DNA of 64,000 nt from Verrucomicrobiia bacterium (GTDB lineage: Bacteria; Verrucomicrobiota; Verrucomicrobiia; Palsa-1439), in NCBI GenBank assembly GCA_035577545.1, contig DATLVI010000022.1:1-64000 (forward strand), written 5' to 3'. A program made the position numbers and the translations under genes. Below the pieces are notes generated by a model. The model was not told where the DNA came from, did not search any database, and saw only the letters and a program-made list of their open reading frames with translations. The first letter of the stretch is position 1. Each line of letters opens with the position of its first letter. Below, one piece after another: positions 7,550-15,470 of the stretch.

Positions 7550-8193
7550 TGGAAAACGCGGCCAAAATTCCTGTGAATATTTCGACGGCGCGTGCGTCGA
7601 ATCCGGCGCATGAACTTTCTCAGCCTGAATTCAGCGACCGCGACCTGGTCGAGCAATGCCAGCGGGGTAAACTTGAGGCCTACGAGGCGCTGGTTGGCCG
7701 CTACCGCAACAAGGTGTACGGACTCGCGTTTAGCATGCTCCGTAACGAACAGGATGCGACCGATCTGTGCCAGGAAGCTTTCGTCCGCGGCTGGCAGGCG
7801 ATCCGCAAATTCCAGAAGAACGCCTCCTTCTATACGTGGATTTACCGGATCACGACCAATCTTGCCATCGATTTCGTGCGTCGCCGAGACCGACGTCCCA
7901 CCACCCCGTTCGAAGAGGGAATTAGTCCTGAGACGGACGCGAGCGTCCAACAAGCGCCGTCCACAAACCCGTCGCCGGTGGACGAAGTACAACGGCGGGA
8001 ATTGCGCGAGCAGATTGACGCCGCGTTGCGCGAGTTATCGCCTGAGCACCGCGCGGTGGTCCAACTCCGCGAGTTTGACGGCCTGGATTACGCGGCCATT
8101 GCGAAGGCCACCGGTTGCACAATCGGTACGGTCATGTCTCGACTACATTACGCCCGGAAACATTTACAAAAGTTGTTGAAGGAAGTGATATGA
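7549..8193 (+). CDS. ECF-family RNA polymerase sigma factor
   Basis: The 214-residue protein has the two-domain layout of RpoE-like sigma-70 factors. Region 2, about residues 28-105, includes YEALVGRYRNKVYGLAFSML and FYTWIYRITTNLAIDFVRRR. A variable linker with SPETDASVQQAP follows. Region 4, about residues 145-212, includes LSPEHRAVVQLREFDGLDY and a helix-turn-helix ending GTVMSRLHYARKHL. It should direct RNA polymerase to stress promoters when released by the anti-sigma factor encoded immediately downstream. Its start overlaps the rtcB stop, so the sigma operon is probably co-expressed with the RNA ligase. The specific ECF subgroup cannot be assigned by eye. Confidence 0.93.
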   Translation: MENAAKIPVNISTARASNPAHELSQPEFSDRDLVEQCQRGKLEAYEALVGRYRNKVYGLAFSMLRNEQDATDLCQEAFVRGWQAIRKFQKNASFYTWIYRITTNLAIDFVRRRDRRPTTPFEEGISPETDASVQQAPSTNPSPVDEVQRRELREQIDAALRELSPEHRAVVQLREFDGLDYAAIAKATGCTIGTVMSRLHYARKHLQKLLKEVI

Positions 8194-8819
8194 GGCATCA
8201 CAACACAACGTTGGTTACCGGATTGGTGGACGGCCAACTGAAAGGGCTGCGCCTTTGGCTGGCGAAGCGGCACCTCAACAGCTGCCCGGTGTGCGCGTTG
8301 GAATATCGGCACCAGCAGCACGTGCGGCGCCTGTTGCAGGCCAACCCACCGTCGGCGACGATGAGCGATTCGGCTGAGTTTTTCTGGTCGAAGGTGAAAA
8401 CGGAGATCCGTCGGCGCGGGGAGGAACCTGTCGAGGTTTCGTCGCCGCAACGGGCGCTGACTAATTGGCTGCGGCGACATCAATTTGCGATGGCGACGGC
8501 AACGGCTTTGATCATCGCCGCCTGCGGCGCGGTTTGGTTCATGCAGCCAGTTCATCGCGCGCCGGAAGTGACGGTTTCCGTGGCCACCCCGGCCACTCCG
8601 CACGCGCCCAAAGTGGCGGTTTCCGTGCCCACTCCGTCCACTCCAACTACTCCGCCGGATTTTGCCCAGGTCGAGGAAGTGAAGACCCCGGTCCCACGTT
8701 CGACCGCCACGACGTTCGATTCCGAGGAAGCTGGCGTGACTGTGATCTGGGTTTCGGGATTGCCCTGGACGCCCGACATGAATGGGATGAAGACGGAATT
8801 TGCGAACCTGGACACATAA
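8190..8819 (+). CDS. Putative membrane-anchored anti-sigma factor
   Basis: The 209-residue product overlaps the sigma gene by 4 bp (ATGA). The N-terminal cytoplasmic part holds a zinc-finger-like HLNSCPVCALEYRHQ near residues 30-45, as in ZAS-type anti-sigma factors. One transmembrane segment (FAMATATALIIAACGAVWFM) lies near residues 95-115. It is followed by a periplasmic Pro/Thr-rich stretch in which two near-identical PEVTVSVATPATP and PKVAVSVPTPSTP units repeat, then a C-terminal domain ending NLDT. Position and architecture indicate a partner that holds the ECF factor inactive at the membrane. The start at 8190 is chosen from the ATGA overlap. Confidence 0.8.
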   Translation: MRHHNTTLVTGLVDGQLKGLRLWLAKRHLNSCPVCALEYRHQQHVRRLLQANPPSATMSDSAEFFWSKVKTEIRRRGEEPVEVSSPQRALTNWLRRHQFAMATATALIIAACGAVWFMQPVHRAPEVTVSVATPATPHAPKVAVSVPTPSTPTTPPDFAQVEEVKTPVPRSTATTFDSEEAGVTVIWVSGLPWTPDMNGMKTEFANLDT

Positions 8820-8820
8820 C

Positions 8821-9240
8821 GTGCGTTGGCTGTTAGCCGCCTTACTCGGCGTTGTTTTGAGCGCGAGCGTTCAGGCCGCGTCGATTGAGGCGCGGCTGAT
8901 CCGCGCGTCCAACGAGACCGACAAACCGGACGAGCAACTAACCAAGCTTGAGCCCAAACTGAAGAAGGTTTTTGGCTACAAGCACTATCAGCAACTCGGC
9001 CTCAAAGGAGGACCGCTCAAGGAGAATAGCCAGCTTCGGTTGGATCTGGGCGAAGGCATCGTGATTCTCATCACGCTCAGGCCTCCCGAGAAAAAGCAAC
9101 AAATGATGGATTTTGAAATGTATTCCGGTCGCGCGGCCCTTGTGAAGTCGAGCGTCCGGGTCGGCCAAAGTGAACTTCTCGTCAAGGGCCCCGAGGTCGG
9201 CAACACGCTGCTTGTTGTCTCCCTCGCCGTGGTCGAATGA
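8821..9240 (+). CDS. Hypothetical secreted protein, third gene of the ECF operon
   Basis: The 139-residue protein starts with GTG one base after the anti-sigma stop and carries a clear signal peptide, MRWLLAALLGVVLSASVQA. The mature part, about 120 residues, is Lys/Glu-rich and contains LEPKLKKVFGYKHYQQLGLK and a beta-rich C-terminal half ending SLAVVE. No family is recognised beyond similarity in outline to small secreted proteins that follow ECF/anti-sigma pairs in related bacteria. It may act as an extracytoplasmic sensor or effector for the sigma system, but that is only inferred from position. Confidence 0.7.
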   Translation: MRWLLAALLGVVLSASVQAASIEARLIRASNETDKPDEQLTKLEPKLKKVFGYKHYQQLGLKGGPLKENSQLRLDLGEGIVILITLRPPEKKQQMMDFEMYSGRAALVKSSVRVGQSELLVKGPEVGNTLLVVSLAVVE

Positions 9241-9241
9241 G

Positions 9242-9271
9242 TTGACAAGCTGCGCGTTGCCCGCCTAGTCT
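9242..9271 (+). promoter_or_regulatory. Leaderless-type promoter of yqeY
   Basis: A perfect -35 TTGACA (9242-9247), an 18-bp spacer and TAGTCT (9266-9271) end 7 nt before the ATG at 9279. There is no room for a Shine-Dalgarno sequence, so the mRNA should begin at or next to the start codon. Confidence 0.55.
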
Positions 9272-9278
9272 TGGCCGC

Positions 9279-9722
9279 ATGTTGATGGACAAAATCGCAG
9301 CCGACATGAAGGACGCGATGCGCGCCAAAGATGCCATCCGCCTGTCCACGTTGCGCCTGCTCAAATCGGCGGTCGAATACCACAAGATCGAGAAGAAACA
9401 GGAGCAACTTACGGACGCCGACGTTGCCGCCGTCATCAAGAAGCAGATCAAACAGCGGCAGGATTCCATTGAGGGTTTCGAGAAGGGCGGGCGCGCGGAT
9501 TTGGTCGAGAAGGAGAAAGCGGAGTTGGTGGTGCTGAAATCCTACCTGCCGGAAGAGCTTTCGCAAGCGCAGGTGGAAGAGGTCGTCAAGGCCACGATTG
9601 CGGAACTGGGAGCGTCCACCAAGACGGAGATGGGCAAGGTGATGAAAGCTGTCCAGGTCAAACTGGCGGGTCGCGCCGATAACCGTCTGGTCAGCCAGAT
9701 CGTCTCCGCCAACCTCGCCTAG
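9279..9722 (+). CDS. GatB/YqeY domain protein
   Basis: The 147-residue protein is a stand-alone GatB/YqeY domain of normal length. Family hallmarks are MKDAMRAKDAIRLSTLRLLKSA at the N-terminus (residues 10-31), KQIKQRQDSIEGFEKGGRADL mid-protein, LKSYLPEELS and the helical C-terminal tail domain with GKVMKAVQVKLAGRAD. The same fold forms the tail of the GatB amidotransferase subunit, where it contacts tRNA. The role of the stand-alone form is not settled; it may help aminoacyl-tRNA amidation. It has its own promoter and is followed 18 bp later by a membrane-protein gene. Confidence 0.93.
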   Translation: MLMDKIAADMKDAMRAKDAIRLSTLRLLKSAVEYHKIEKKQEQLTDADVAAVIKKQIKQRQDSIEGFEKGGRADLVEKEKAELVVLKSYLPEELSQAQVEEVVKATIAELGASTKTEMGKVMKAVQVKLAGRADNRLVSQIVSANLA

Positions 9723-9740
9723 CGCCGGCGCCCAACGGGC

Positions 9741-11294
9741 ATGAACGAGCGTTCCGAGTCCAACAAGTTACTCTGGCTGGGCGCACTGCTGGTTCTTGCG
9801 CTCACGATTACCGCGCACCTTCGCGGGTTGCAGGGACAATTCGTCGAATGGGACGACACCAACCATATCACGCGCAACGTCGCCATCCGCGCCCTGACCG
9901 TGGAGAACCTGGGCCTGATGTTTGCGCACCCGATTGCCAAGTTGTATTGCCCGCTTACGTGGCTCTCGTTCGCCATCGACTACCAAATCTGGGGCCGCGA
10001 CCCTTTTGGTTATCACCTCACCAATCTTCTGCTGCACCTCGCGAATACCCTGCTCGTGCTGGTGTTCGTGCGGGAAATCCTCCGCGACCGATTCAAATAC
10101 GCAACCGCCGCAGCGCTTCTTACCGCGGTGTTTTTTGGCGTTCATCCGTTGCGCGTGGAATCAGTAGCTTGGGCAACGGAACGCAAGGACGTGTTGTTCG
10201 CGTTCTTCTATCTTTGCGCGCTGATCGCCTATTGGCGCTGGCTGGGTACCCAAAAAGCGCGGACGTACTGGACGTGCTTCGGCCTCTTCGTTGCGTCCAC
10301 GCTCTCCAAGTCTACCGCGGTGACATTCCCGCTCGTCCTGCTGGTCATTGACTATTGGCTCGCCAGGCGCAAGGCTTGGGGAGAGAAGGTTCCGTTCTTC
10401 GCTGTCAGCTTGGTCATCACCGCGATCACGTTTATGGCGCAAGCCGGCGGGACAGGAGAAACCGTAGCGACCCCGGCAATCATCCCGCTTTGGGCGAGGC
10501 CGGGGTTGGCCGGGTATTGCTCACTGTTTTACGTGAAAAAGTTCTTCTGGCCCGCCCATCTCTCGGCGGTCTACCCGAGCTTCGACGAAATGGGTTGGAC
10601 TCCGTTCATAAGCCTCGGGTACCTCGCGGCACTGGCAGCCGTGACGGCGATGGTCGTCATCGCCCGGCGACGCTGGCCGGCGTTATTGCCCGCCTGGTTG
10701 TTTTATCTCGTCACGCTTTCGCCGACAATCGGGCTCATTCCAGTCGGCATTCATATTGTGGCTGATCGCTTTTCGTACCTGCCGCTGATCGGGTTGGCAT
10801 TGCCTCTAAGTATGGCAGTGGTCGGGGTGATGTTTTCACTGCCGAACACAACATTGCGATTTGCCATGAGCCTGACTACCGTTGTTGTCCTCGTGATATT
10901 GACTTTCCTGACAGACCAGCGCGGGACCGTGTGGAAGGACACGGGGACGCTCTTCGGCAACGCTTTGCTGGAGAACCCAAAGTGCTTGCCGGCGCACATC
11001 AACCTCACAGTATGGCACACGACCCGCAAAGAATTTGATGAAGCGATCGACCAGGGAAAGCAGGCAGTCGAGATTGCGCCCGACGGCATTCCGGGTCGCA
11101 AGAACCTCGCCTACGCGCTGATCAACAAGGGCGATCGGCGCGCGGCCGTCGGCGTCCTGCGCCCGCTCGCCCAACATGACGTTCAGGACCCAGATGTGTG
11201 GCGTGCGCTTGCCGAATGTTTCGAGGCACTGGGAGACACCAATAACGCGAAACTGGCGCGGACGTCCCAGCGTCGCTGCGAGGGTAAACTATGA
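9741..11294 (+). CDS. GT-C-fold membrane protein with C-terminal TPR, copy 1
   Basis: The 517-residue polytopic protein has about ten hydrophobic segments and a soluble C-terminal tail. The first periplasmic loop carries FVEWDDTNHITRN, resembling the acidic motif of GT-C glycosyltransferases. HPLRVESVAWATERKDVLF near residues 135-153 is the most conserved block of TMTC-like (DUF1736/TPR) transferases. The last about 100 residues, with NLTVWHTTRKEFDEAIDQG and ALAECFEALGDTNNAKLAR, fit two or three TPR units. A lipid-linked sugar transfer role at the membrane is plausible, but donor and acceptor are unknown. The next gene is a clear paralogue in the same orientation. Confidence 0.8.
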   Translation: MNERSESNKLLWLGALLVLALTITAHLRGLQGQFVEWDDTNHITRNVAIRALTVENLGLMFAHPIAKLYCPLTWLSFAIDYQIWGRDPFGYHLTNLLLHLANTLLVLVFVREILRDRFKYATAAALLTAVFFGVHPLRVESVAWATERKDVLFAFFYLCALIAYWRWLGTQKARTYWTCFGLFVASTLSKSTAVTFPLVLLVIDYWLARRKAWGEKVPFFAVSLVITAITFMAQAGGTGETVATPAIIPLWARPGLAGYCSLFYVKKFFWPAHLSAVYPSFDEMGWTPFISLGYLAALAAVTAMVVIARRRWPALLPAWLFYLVTLSPTIGLIPVGIHIVADRFSYLPLIGLALPLSMAVVGVMFSLPNTTLRFAMSLTTVVVLVILTFLTDQRGTVWKDTGTLFGNALLENPKCLPAHINLTVWHTTRKEFDEAIDQGKQAVEIAPDGIPGRKNLAYALINKGDRRAAVGVLRPLAQHDVQDPDVWRALAECFEALGDTNNAKLARTSQRRCEGKL

Positions 11295-11316
11295 GAACGC
11301 CTCTCGTGCGGCTCTC

Positions 11317-12855
11317 ATGAATGAAGATACGCGTACGGATCGGTGGTTGTGGATCGGGGGCCTGCTGGTCGTTCTGCTGACGATCGCCGCGCACGCACGA
11401 GGCTTGGGGGGACAATTCCTCCAATGGGACGATTACGGCCATATCACGCAGAATCCCGCGATCCGCTCGCTTTCACCGGCGAATCTCTGGTCGATGTTCA
11501 CGGAGCCGGCCGCGAAATTGTATGTCCCGCTCACCTGGCTCTCGTTCGCAATCGATTATCAGGTCTGGGGTCACGACCCGTTTGGTTATCACCTCACCAA
11601 TTTGTTGTTGCACGTGGCAAACACCTTGCTCGTGCTGCTCCTGGCGCTCCGGCTTCTCCAGGGACGATTCAAGCACGCGCAAGCGGCAGCGGTTTTGACG
11701 GCAGCCATTTTTGGCGCCCATCCGCTTCGCGTTGAATCCGTCGCCTGGGTGACAGAACGCAAGGATTTACTCTTCGCATTCTTCTATCTGCTCGCTCTAC
11801 TCGCGTACCTGCGGTGGGTTGTCCGGGGGAACCAGCGTGACTATTGGGTGTGCCTGCTGTTGTTCGTCGGCTCCGCGCTCGCCAAGTCAACAGCCGTCAC
11901 GCTTCCGCTCGTGCTGGTTCTTCTCGACGCATTTTGGAAACGGCGCGTGGCGGTTTGGGAGAAAATTCCGTTCTTCGCCGTCAGCCTGATCATCGGCGTC
12001 GCAACGTTGGTTGCGCAAGCCGGCGGCAACGGCGAAACAGTCGTAGGCACGGGAGTCATCCCGCTGTGGGCGCGGCCAGGGTTGGTCGGCTACTGTACGC
12101 TGTTTTATGTGGGGAAGTTTTTCTGGCCGCTCCACTTGTCCGCATTGTACCCAACATTCGAGGACTTTGGTTGGACACCGCTGTATGCGGTTGGTTATCT
12201 GCTGGCGTTCGTCATCCTGCTCGCGGTGGCCTTTGCTCTTCGTACGCGTGCACCCCTCGTCCTACCGTCCTGGTTGTTCTACCTGATAGCACTCTCGCCA
12301 ACGATCGGACTGGTTCCGGTCGGTGCGCACATCGTGGCCGACCGTTTCACGTACCTGCCGCTCATCGGGCTGGCACTGCCATTGAGCGTCGGCATCATCA
12401 GCCTGGCAAACAATCGGCGCCACGCCTGGCCGATCCTTCCCACCGCGACCGTCACGCTGCTGGTCGCGTTGGCGATCCTGAGCGCGAAACGTTCAGCTGT
12501 CTGGACAAATACCGAAACGCTGTTCCGAAACGCGCTGATTCAGGATCCGAACTGTTATCCGGCGCTCGTGAATCTCACAATCTATTATACGGAGACGAAG
12601 CAACTCGACGAAGCCATCGTGTATGGGACGCGCGCTGTCGCGATCGCGCCCAATGGGTTGGTCGGTCGTAAGGTCCTTGCGAACGCATTCACGAAAGCCA
12701 CGCGTTATCGCGAGGCGATCAAGATATTACAGCCGGCGGTCGAGCACGGGATCGATGACCGCGCCGTTTGGCGGACACTGCAGGAGTGCTTCACCGCTCT
12801 TGGAGACGAGAAAAATGCGCGGCTGGCCGAAAGGCGAATGTTGCGCAGTATGTAG
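11317..12855 (+). CDS. GT-C-fold membrane protein with C-terminal TPR, copy 2
   Basis: The 512-residue protein aligns with the preceding gene over its whole length: WDDYGHITQNPAIRSL against WDDTNHITRNVAIRAL, WLSFAIDYQVWGHDPFGYHL against the same block with only small changes, and HPLRVESVAWVTERKDLLF. The C-terminal TPR tail again ends in a LQECFTALGDEKNARLAERR unit. It therefore arose by tandem duplication and subsequent divergence. ATG at 11317 aligns with the start of copy 1; the frame is open further upstream but that part overlaps copy 1. The stop lies 24 bp from the convergent end of the respiratory locus, with no obvious terminator between them. Confidence 0.8.
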   Translation: MNEDTRTDRWLWIGGLLVVLLTIAAHARGLGGQFLQWDDYGHITQNPAIRSLSPANLWSMFTEPAAKLYVPLTWLSFAIDYQVWGHDPFGYHLTNLLLHVANTLLVLLLALRLLQGRFKHAQAAAVLTAAIFGAHPLRVESVAWVTERKDLLFAFFYLLALLAYLRWVVRGNQRDYWVCLLLFVGSALAKSTAVTLPLVLVLLDAFWKRRVAVWEKIPFFAVSLIIGVATLVAQAGGNGETVVGTGVIPLWARPGLVGYCTLFYVGKFFWPLHLSALYPTFEDFGWTPLYAVGYLLAFVILLAVAFALRTRAPLVLPSWLFYLIALSPTIGLVPVGAHIVADRFTYLPLIGLALPLSVGIISLANNRRHAWPILPTATVTLLVALAILSAKRSAVWTNTETLFRNALIQDPNCYPALVNLTIYYTETKQLDEAIVYGTRAVAIAPNGLVGRKVLANAFTKATRYREAIKILQPAVEHGIDDRAVWRTLQECFTALGDEKNARLAERRMLRSM

Positions 12856-12879
12856 GATCTGCGGCGGGCCTATTGACAA

Positions 12880-13623
12880 TCAACGCGCCGTCGAAAACAG
12901 GAAATCCGCCGTGGTATTGCCTTCACTGTTGACGCGTACCTCGCGTGCCATTGTGCCCAGCGCTTCGTGCCACACATAGATCCTGTGTGTTCCCACGGGT
13001 ACGTTGTGCAGCGTGAACCGCCCATTCTCGTCGCTGAGCGCGGCCCAGGGGTGCGGCAAGACGGCGATATAGGCGGCCATCCATTCATGACCGTTGCCGG
13101 AGGTCACTTGTAACAACGTCGGTTCGCGAAAGTTAGCGAGTTGGTAGATCTTCTCGAAGCCGATGTAAGGCGTCGCGGCTTTTAAGAGTGTCCGCTGCCC
13201 GTTGGTGCTACTCATCGAATCGATGCGCACGACGTGCAGGATGGGATCGCTGTTCTTCAGGATCAACGGCGCTCCAGTGCGGGCGATCTGGATGCGCGGA
13301 ACGAACTCGCAGTCGCGTTGATCGAGAACGATGGCATCGTTGGTCCCATTGCCGGGGCTATTCTGTGCGTAACCCGCCAGGTACACGATGACGTTGCGGA
13401 CGGCCTGGTTTGCGCCCAACAACAGTGATTGTGTCGGTCGTGCCACCGAGCCGCACATATCGAAATCCATCCTGGGCTGCACGGTGGGGATGCTGGGAGG
13501 AGGACCGACCAGGCGGATCGTACCCGAGATGGTGCCCTGGCCGCTCTCCGCGCCCGTAGCGATCGTGGTGAGAGCCACGAGAGCAGCCAGCATCAAGAAA
13601 GGGATCGGCTTACGCAGGCGCAT
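12880..13623 (-). CDS. Cupredoxin-like/carboxypeptidase-regulatory-fold secreted protein lacking the copper cysteine
   Basis: The 247-residue protein has a signal peptide (FLMLAALVALTTIATGA) and is a divergent paralogue of the product of 22533-23255 in the same locus. Shared features are a C-terminal carboxypeptidase-regulatory-like beta domain (GRFTLHNVPVGTHRIYVWHE), a DCEFVPRI block and an LH block. The copper-site region differs: FKCDVHPWM in the paralogue reads TSGNGHEWM here, so the cysteine ligand is replaced by Gly176 while His179 and Met182 remain. A normal type-1 copper centre is therefore unlikely. As the last gene of the locus, overlapping the DUF420 gene by 14 bp, it may serve in copper delivery or as a structural subunit; this is inferred from context only. 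Confidence 0.75.
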   Translation of the reverse strand: MRLRKPIPFLMLAALVALTTIATGAESGQGTISGTIRLVGPPPSIPTVQPRMDFDMCGSVARPTQSLLLGANQAVRNVIVYLAGYAQNSPGNGTNDAIVLDQRDCEFVPRIQIARTGAPLILKNSDPILHVVRIDSMSSTNGQRTLLKAATPYIGFEKIYQLANFREPTLLQVTSGNGHEWMAAYIAVLPHPWAALSDENGRFTLHNVPVGTHRIYVWHEALGTMAREVRVNSEGNTTADFLFSTAR

Positions 13624-14041
13624 ACCAGTGGTAAAGCATGAAGTAGATCAGCACACCGGTCACCGATACATAAAACCAAATCGGCAACGTCCAGCGCGCA
13701 ATCCGTTTGTGTTGGTCAAATCGTTCGCGCAAAGCACGAACCAGCGTGACGGGCGCCAGGTAGAGGGCCACAACCATCGCCAATACGGTGTGTGTGAAAA
13801 GAATCGTGTGATACACCGGCTGGGCCAATCCCTCGCCCGTAAAATGTTTCCGACCAGCGTGCGCATGGTATGTAACATATGAAATGAGGAATAGCACCGA
13901 CACGACCGTCGCCACAATCATGCAAACGCGATGTGCCGTCACTCGCTTCTGACGGATGAAACCATAACCCAGCCCAAGAAACACTGCGCTGGTTGCATTC
14001 AGCGTTGCGTTAACGGTCGGTAGATCTGACAAACTGATCAT
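13610..14041 (-). CDS. DUF420 (CtaM/YozB-like) oxidase assembly membrane protein
   Basis: The 143-residue protein has four hydrophobic segments and belongs to DUF420, whose Staphylococcus and Bacillus members (CtaM/YozB) are needed for maturation of heme-copper oxidases. The family's histidine-rich pattern is visible: AHRVCMIVATVVSVLFLISY, YHAHAGRKHF, VYHTILFTHTVLA and KRIARWTLPIWFYVSVTGV. It starts within the last codons of the sco gene (4-bp overlap) and ends inside the next gene, so it is translationally coupled to copper-delivery and oxidase genes. A role in insertion of heme a3 or CuB is consistent with both family and location. Confidence 0.85.
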   Translation of the reverse strand: MISLSDLPTVNATLNATSAVFLGLGYGFIRQKRVTAHRVCMIVATVVSVLFLISYVTYHAHAGRKHFTGEGLAQPVYHTILFTHTVLAMVVALYLAPVTLVRALRERFDQHKRIARWTLPIWFYVSVTGVLIYFMLYHWYAPA

Positions 14042-14661
14042 GACCGCTCCGCCAGCACCTGTCGCACGTCGCGGATGAGTTTCTGCATCTCGATCGGATC
14101 CGAGCTGTCGTAATAGCCGCGAATCGCGCCGCCGCGGTCCACCAATACCAGCTTCGTGCTGTGCAGGATCGGCATTTCCTTCGTGGGATCAGCGTCCAGG
14201 GCAGCCAAATGGAACCCATCGCTGGCCAGGCGATACACCTGCTTCTTGTCGCCGGTAAGAAACAACCAGCGGCTCCGGTCCGCACCAAAGGTGCGAGCGT
14301 ACTCCGTCAACACTTTCGGACTGTCCCAGTCCGGATCGACGGAAAAACTCACGAGCCGCAAGTCATCGCGCAGCGGCAGGTCCGGCTGCAGCCGCGCTTC
14401 ATGCTGCATCATCAACGGACAAGCCTCACCACAACGCGTAAAAAGAAAGCTGGCAACCCAGACTTTGCCGAGCAAGTCAGCCCGTCGCAATACCGTGCCG
14501 TTCGCCTCCATCAGCGAAAATTCCGGCACCGACCCGAGCACGGGCACTTCCATCGCCGAGGCCCTCGTGGGGGCGCCCCGCATGACAATCATTAGAATTG
14601 ACCCCACGATGATGAAAAAGGTGCTGATCACCCCAATATTCAAAATGGTTTTTACTTTCAT
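14038..14661 (-). CDS. SCO1/SenC-family copper chaperone
   Basis: The 207-residue protein has an N-terminal membrane anchor (ILNIGVISTFFIIVGSILMIV) and a thioredoxin-like domain. The copper ligands of Sco proteins are present: CGEAC (Cys77, Cys81) followed by Pro, and His165 in LHSTKLVLVD. Sco proteins hand copper to the CuA site of oxidase subunit II. ATG at 14661 is chosen because it overlaps the ABC permease stop as ATGA and has GAGGGG 7 nt upstream; the frame is open 13 codons further back but without a binding site. The gene is followed by the DUF420 assembly gene with a 4-bp overlap. Confidence 0.92.
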   Translation of the reverse strand: MKVKTILNIGVISTFFIIVGSILMIVMRGAPTRASAMEVPVLGSVPEFSLMEANGTVLRRADLLGKVWVASFLFTRCGEACPLMMQHEARLQPDLPLRDDLRLVSFSVDPDWDSPKVLTEYARTFGADRSRWLFLTGDKKQVYRLASDGFHLAALDADPTKEMPILHSTKLVLVDRGGAIRGYYDSSDPIEMQKLIRDVRQVLAERS

Positions 14662-15470
14662 TGCAAATCCCCTCGCGTGGTCCGTTGTGCCGCCAACCAT
14701 GATAATAGAAACATGACCACCGCAAACACCACGGTCACCAGCAAGCTTATCTCACGCGACGGCATCCCCGTAGTCGCCAATGGTGTATTCCAGTACAGCC
14801 CGTGACGGATCGCAATCACGCCGTAGGAAACGGGATTGCATACCATGATCCAACGCATAATCGACGGCGCACCCGAAGGCGGAAAGACAGCTCCGGACAA
14901 AAGCCACAGCGGAATCAAAAACAGGTTCATGATCGCGTGAAATCCCTGGGTGGAGTCCATCCGCCACGCAAGCAGGAATCCCAAGCCGGTCAACGCAAAG
15001 GACAACAAGAACATCACCACGACCAGCCAGATCACCGACGCAATGCTGAATGATATGCCCACAAACGGCGCCAATAACAAAAACATTAATCCTTGGATGA
15101 GCGCGAGCGACGTCCCGCCAAGGATCTTCCCCAGTACCAGCGCGAATCGCCCGACCGGCGCCACGAGCACGGCCTGTAAAAATCCTTCGCGGCGGTCCTC
15201 AATAATCGAAATCGTCGAGAAGATTGCGGTGAACAACAGCACCAGGACAATCGTGCCCCCGAAAAAGTATTCCAGATATCCATGACCCGAAGGCGCTGAC
15301 GGCGCGCTAAAGGATTTGCCGAGCCCCGACCCGAGCAACAACCAGAACACCAACGGTGTCCCGAGCGCGCCGACAATGCGATTGGTCTGGCGGAAGAATC
15401 GCACCATCTCACGCCACCAGAGTGTGAGCGCGGGCAAAAGGAAGTAGTTCGCCTCAGATTTCGTGCTCAC
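14658..15470 (-). CDS. ABC-2 type transporter permease
   Basis: The 270-residue protein has six hydrophobic segments and the ABC-2 (DrrB/NodJ-like) layout: a cytoplasmic N-terminal amphipathic stretch WWREMVRFFRQTNRIVGALG, a periplasmic loop with GHGYLEYFFGGTIV, and the EDRREGFLQAVLVAPVGRF coupling loop that contacts the ATPase. It forms an exporter with the ATPase encoded just upstream (4-bp overlap). Placement between ctaB and sco suggests that the exported substrate is needed for oxidase assembly, for example a heme- or copper-related compound. The substrate cannot be read from sequence. Confidence 0.88.
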   Translation of the reverse strand: MSTKSEANYFLLPALTLWWREMVRFFRQTNRIVGALGTPLVFWLLLGSGLGKSFSAPSAPSGHGYLEYFFGGTIVLVLLFTAIFSTISIIEDRREGFLQAVLVAPVGRFALVLGKILGGTSLALIQGLMFLLLAPFVGISFSIASVIWLVVVMFLLSFALTGLGFLLAWRMDSTQGFHAIMNLFLIPLWLLSGAVFPPSGAPSIMRWIMVCNPVSYGVIAIRHGLYWNTPLATTGMPSREISLLVTVVFAVVMFLLSWLAAQRTTRGDLQ

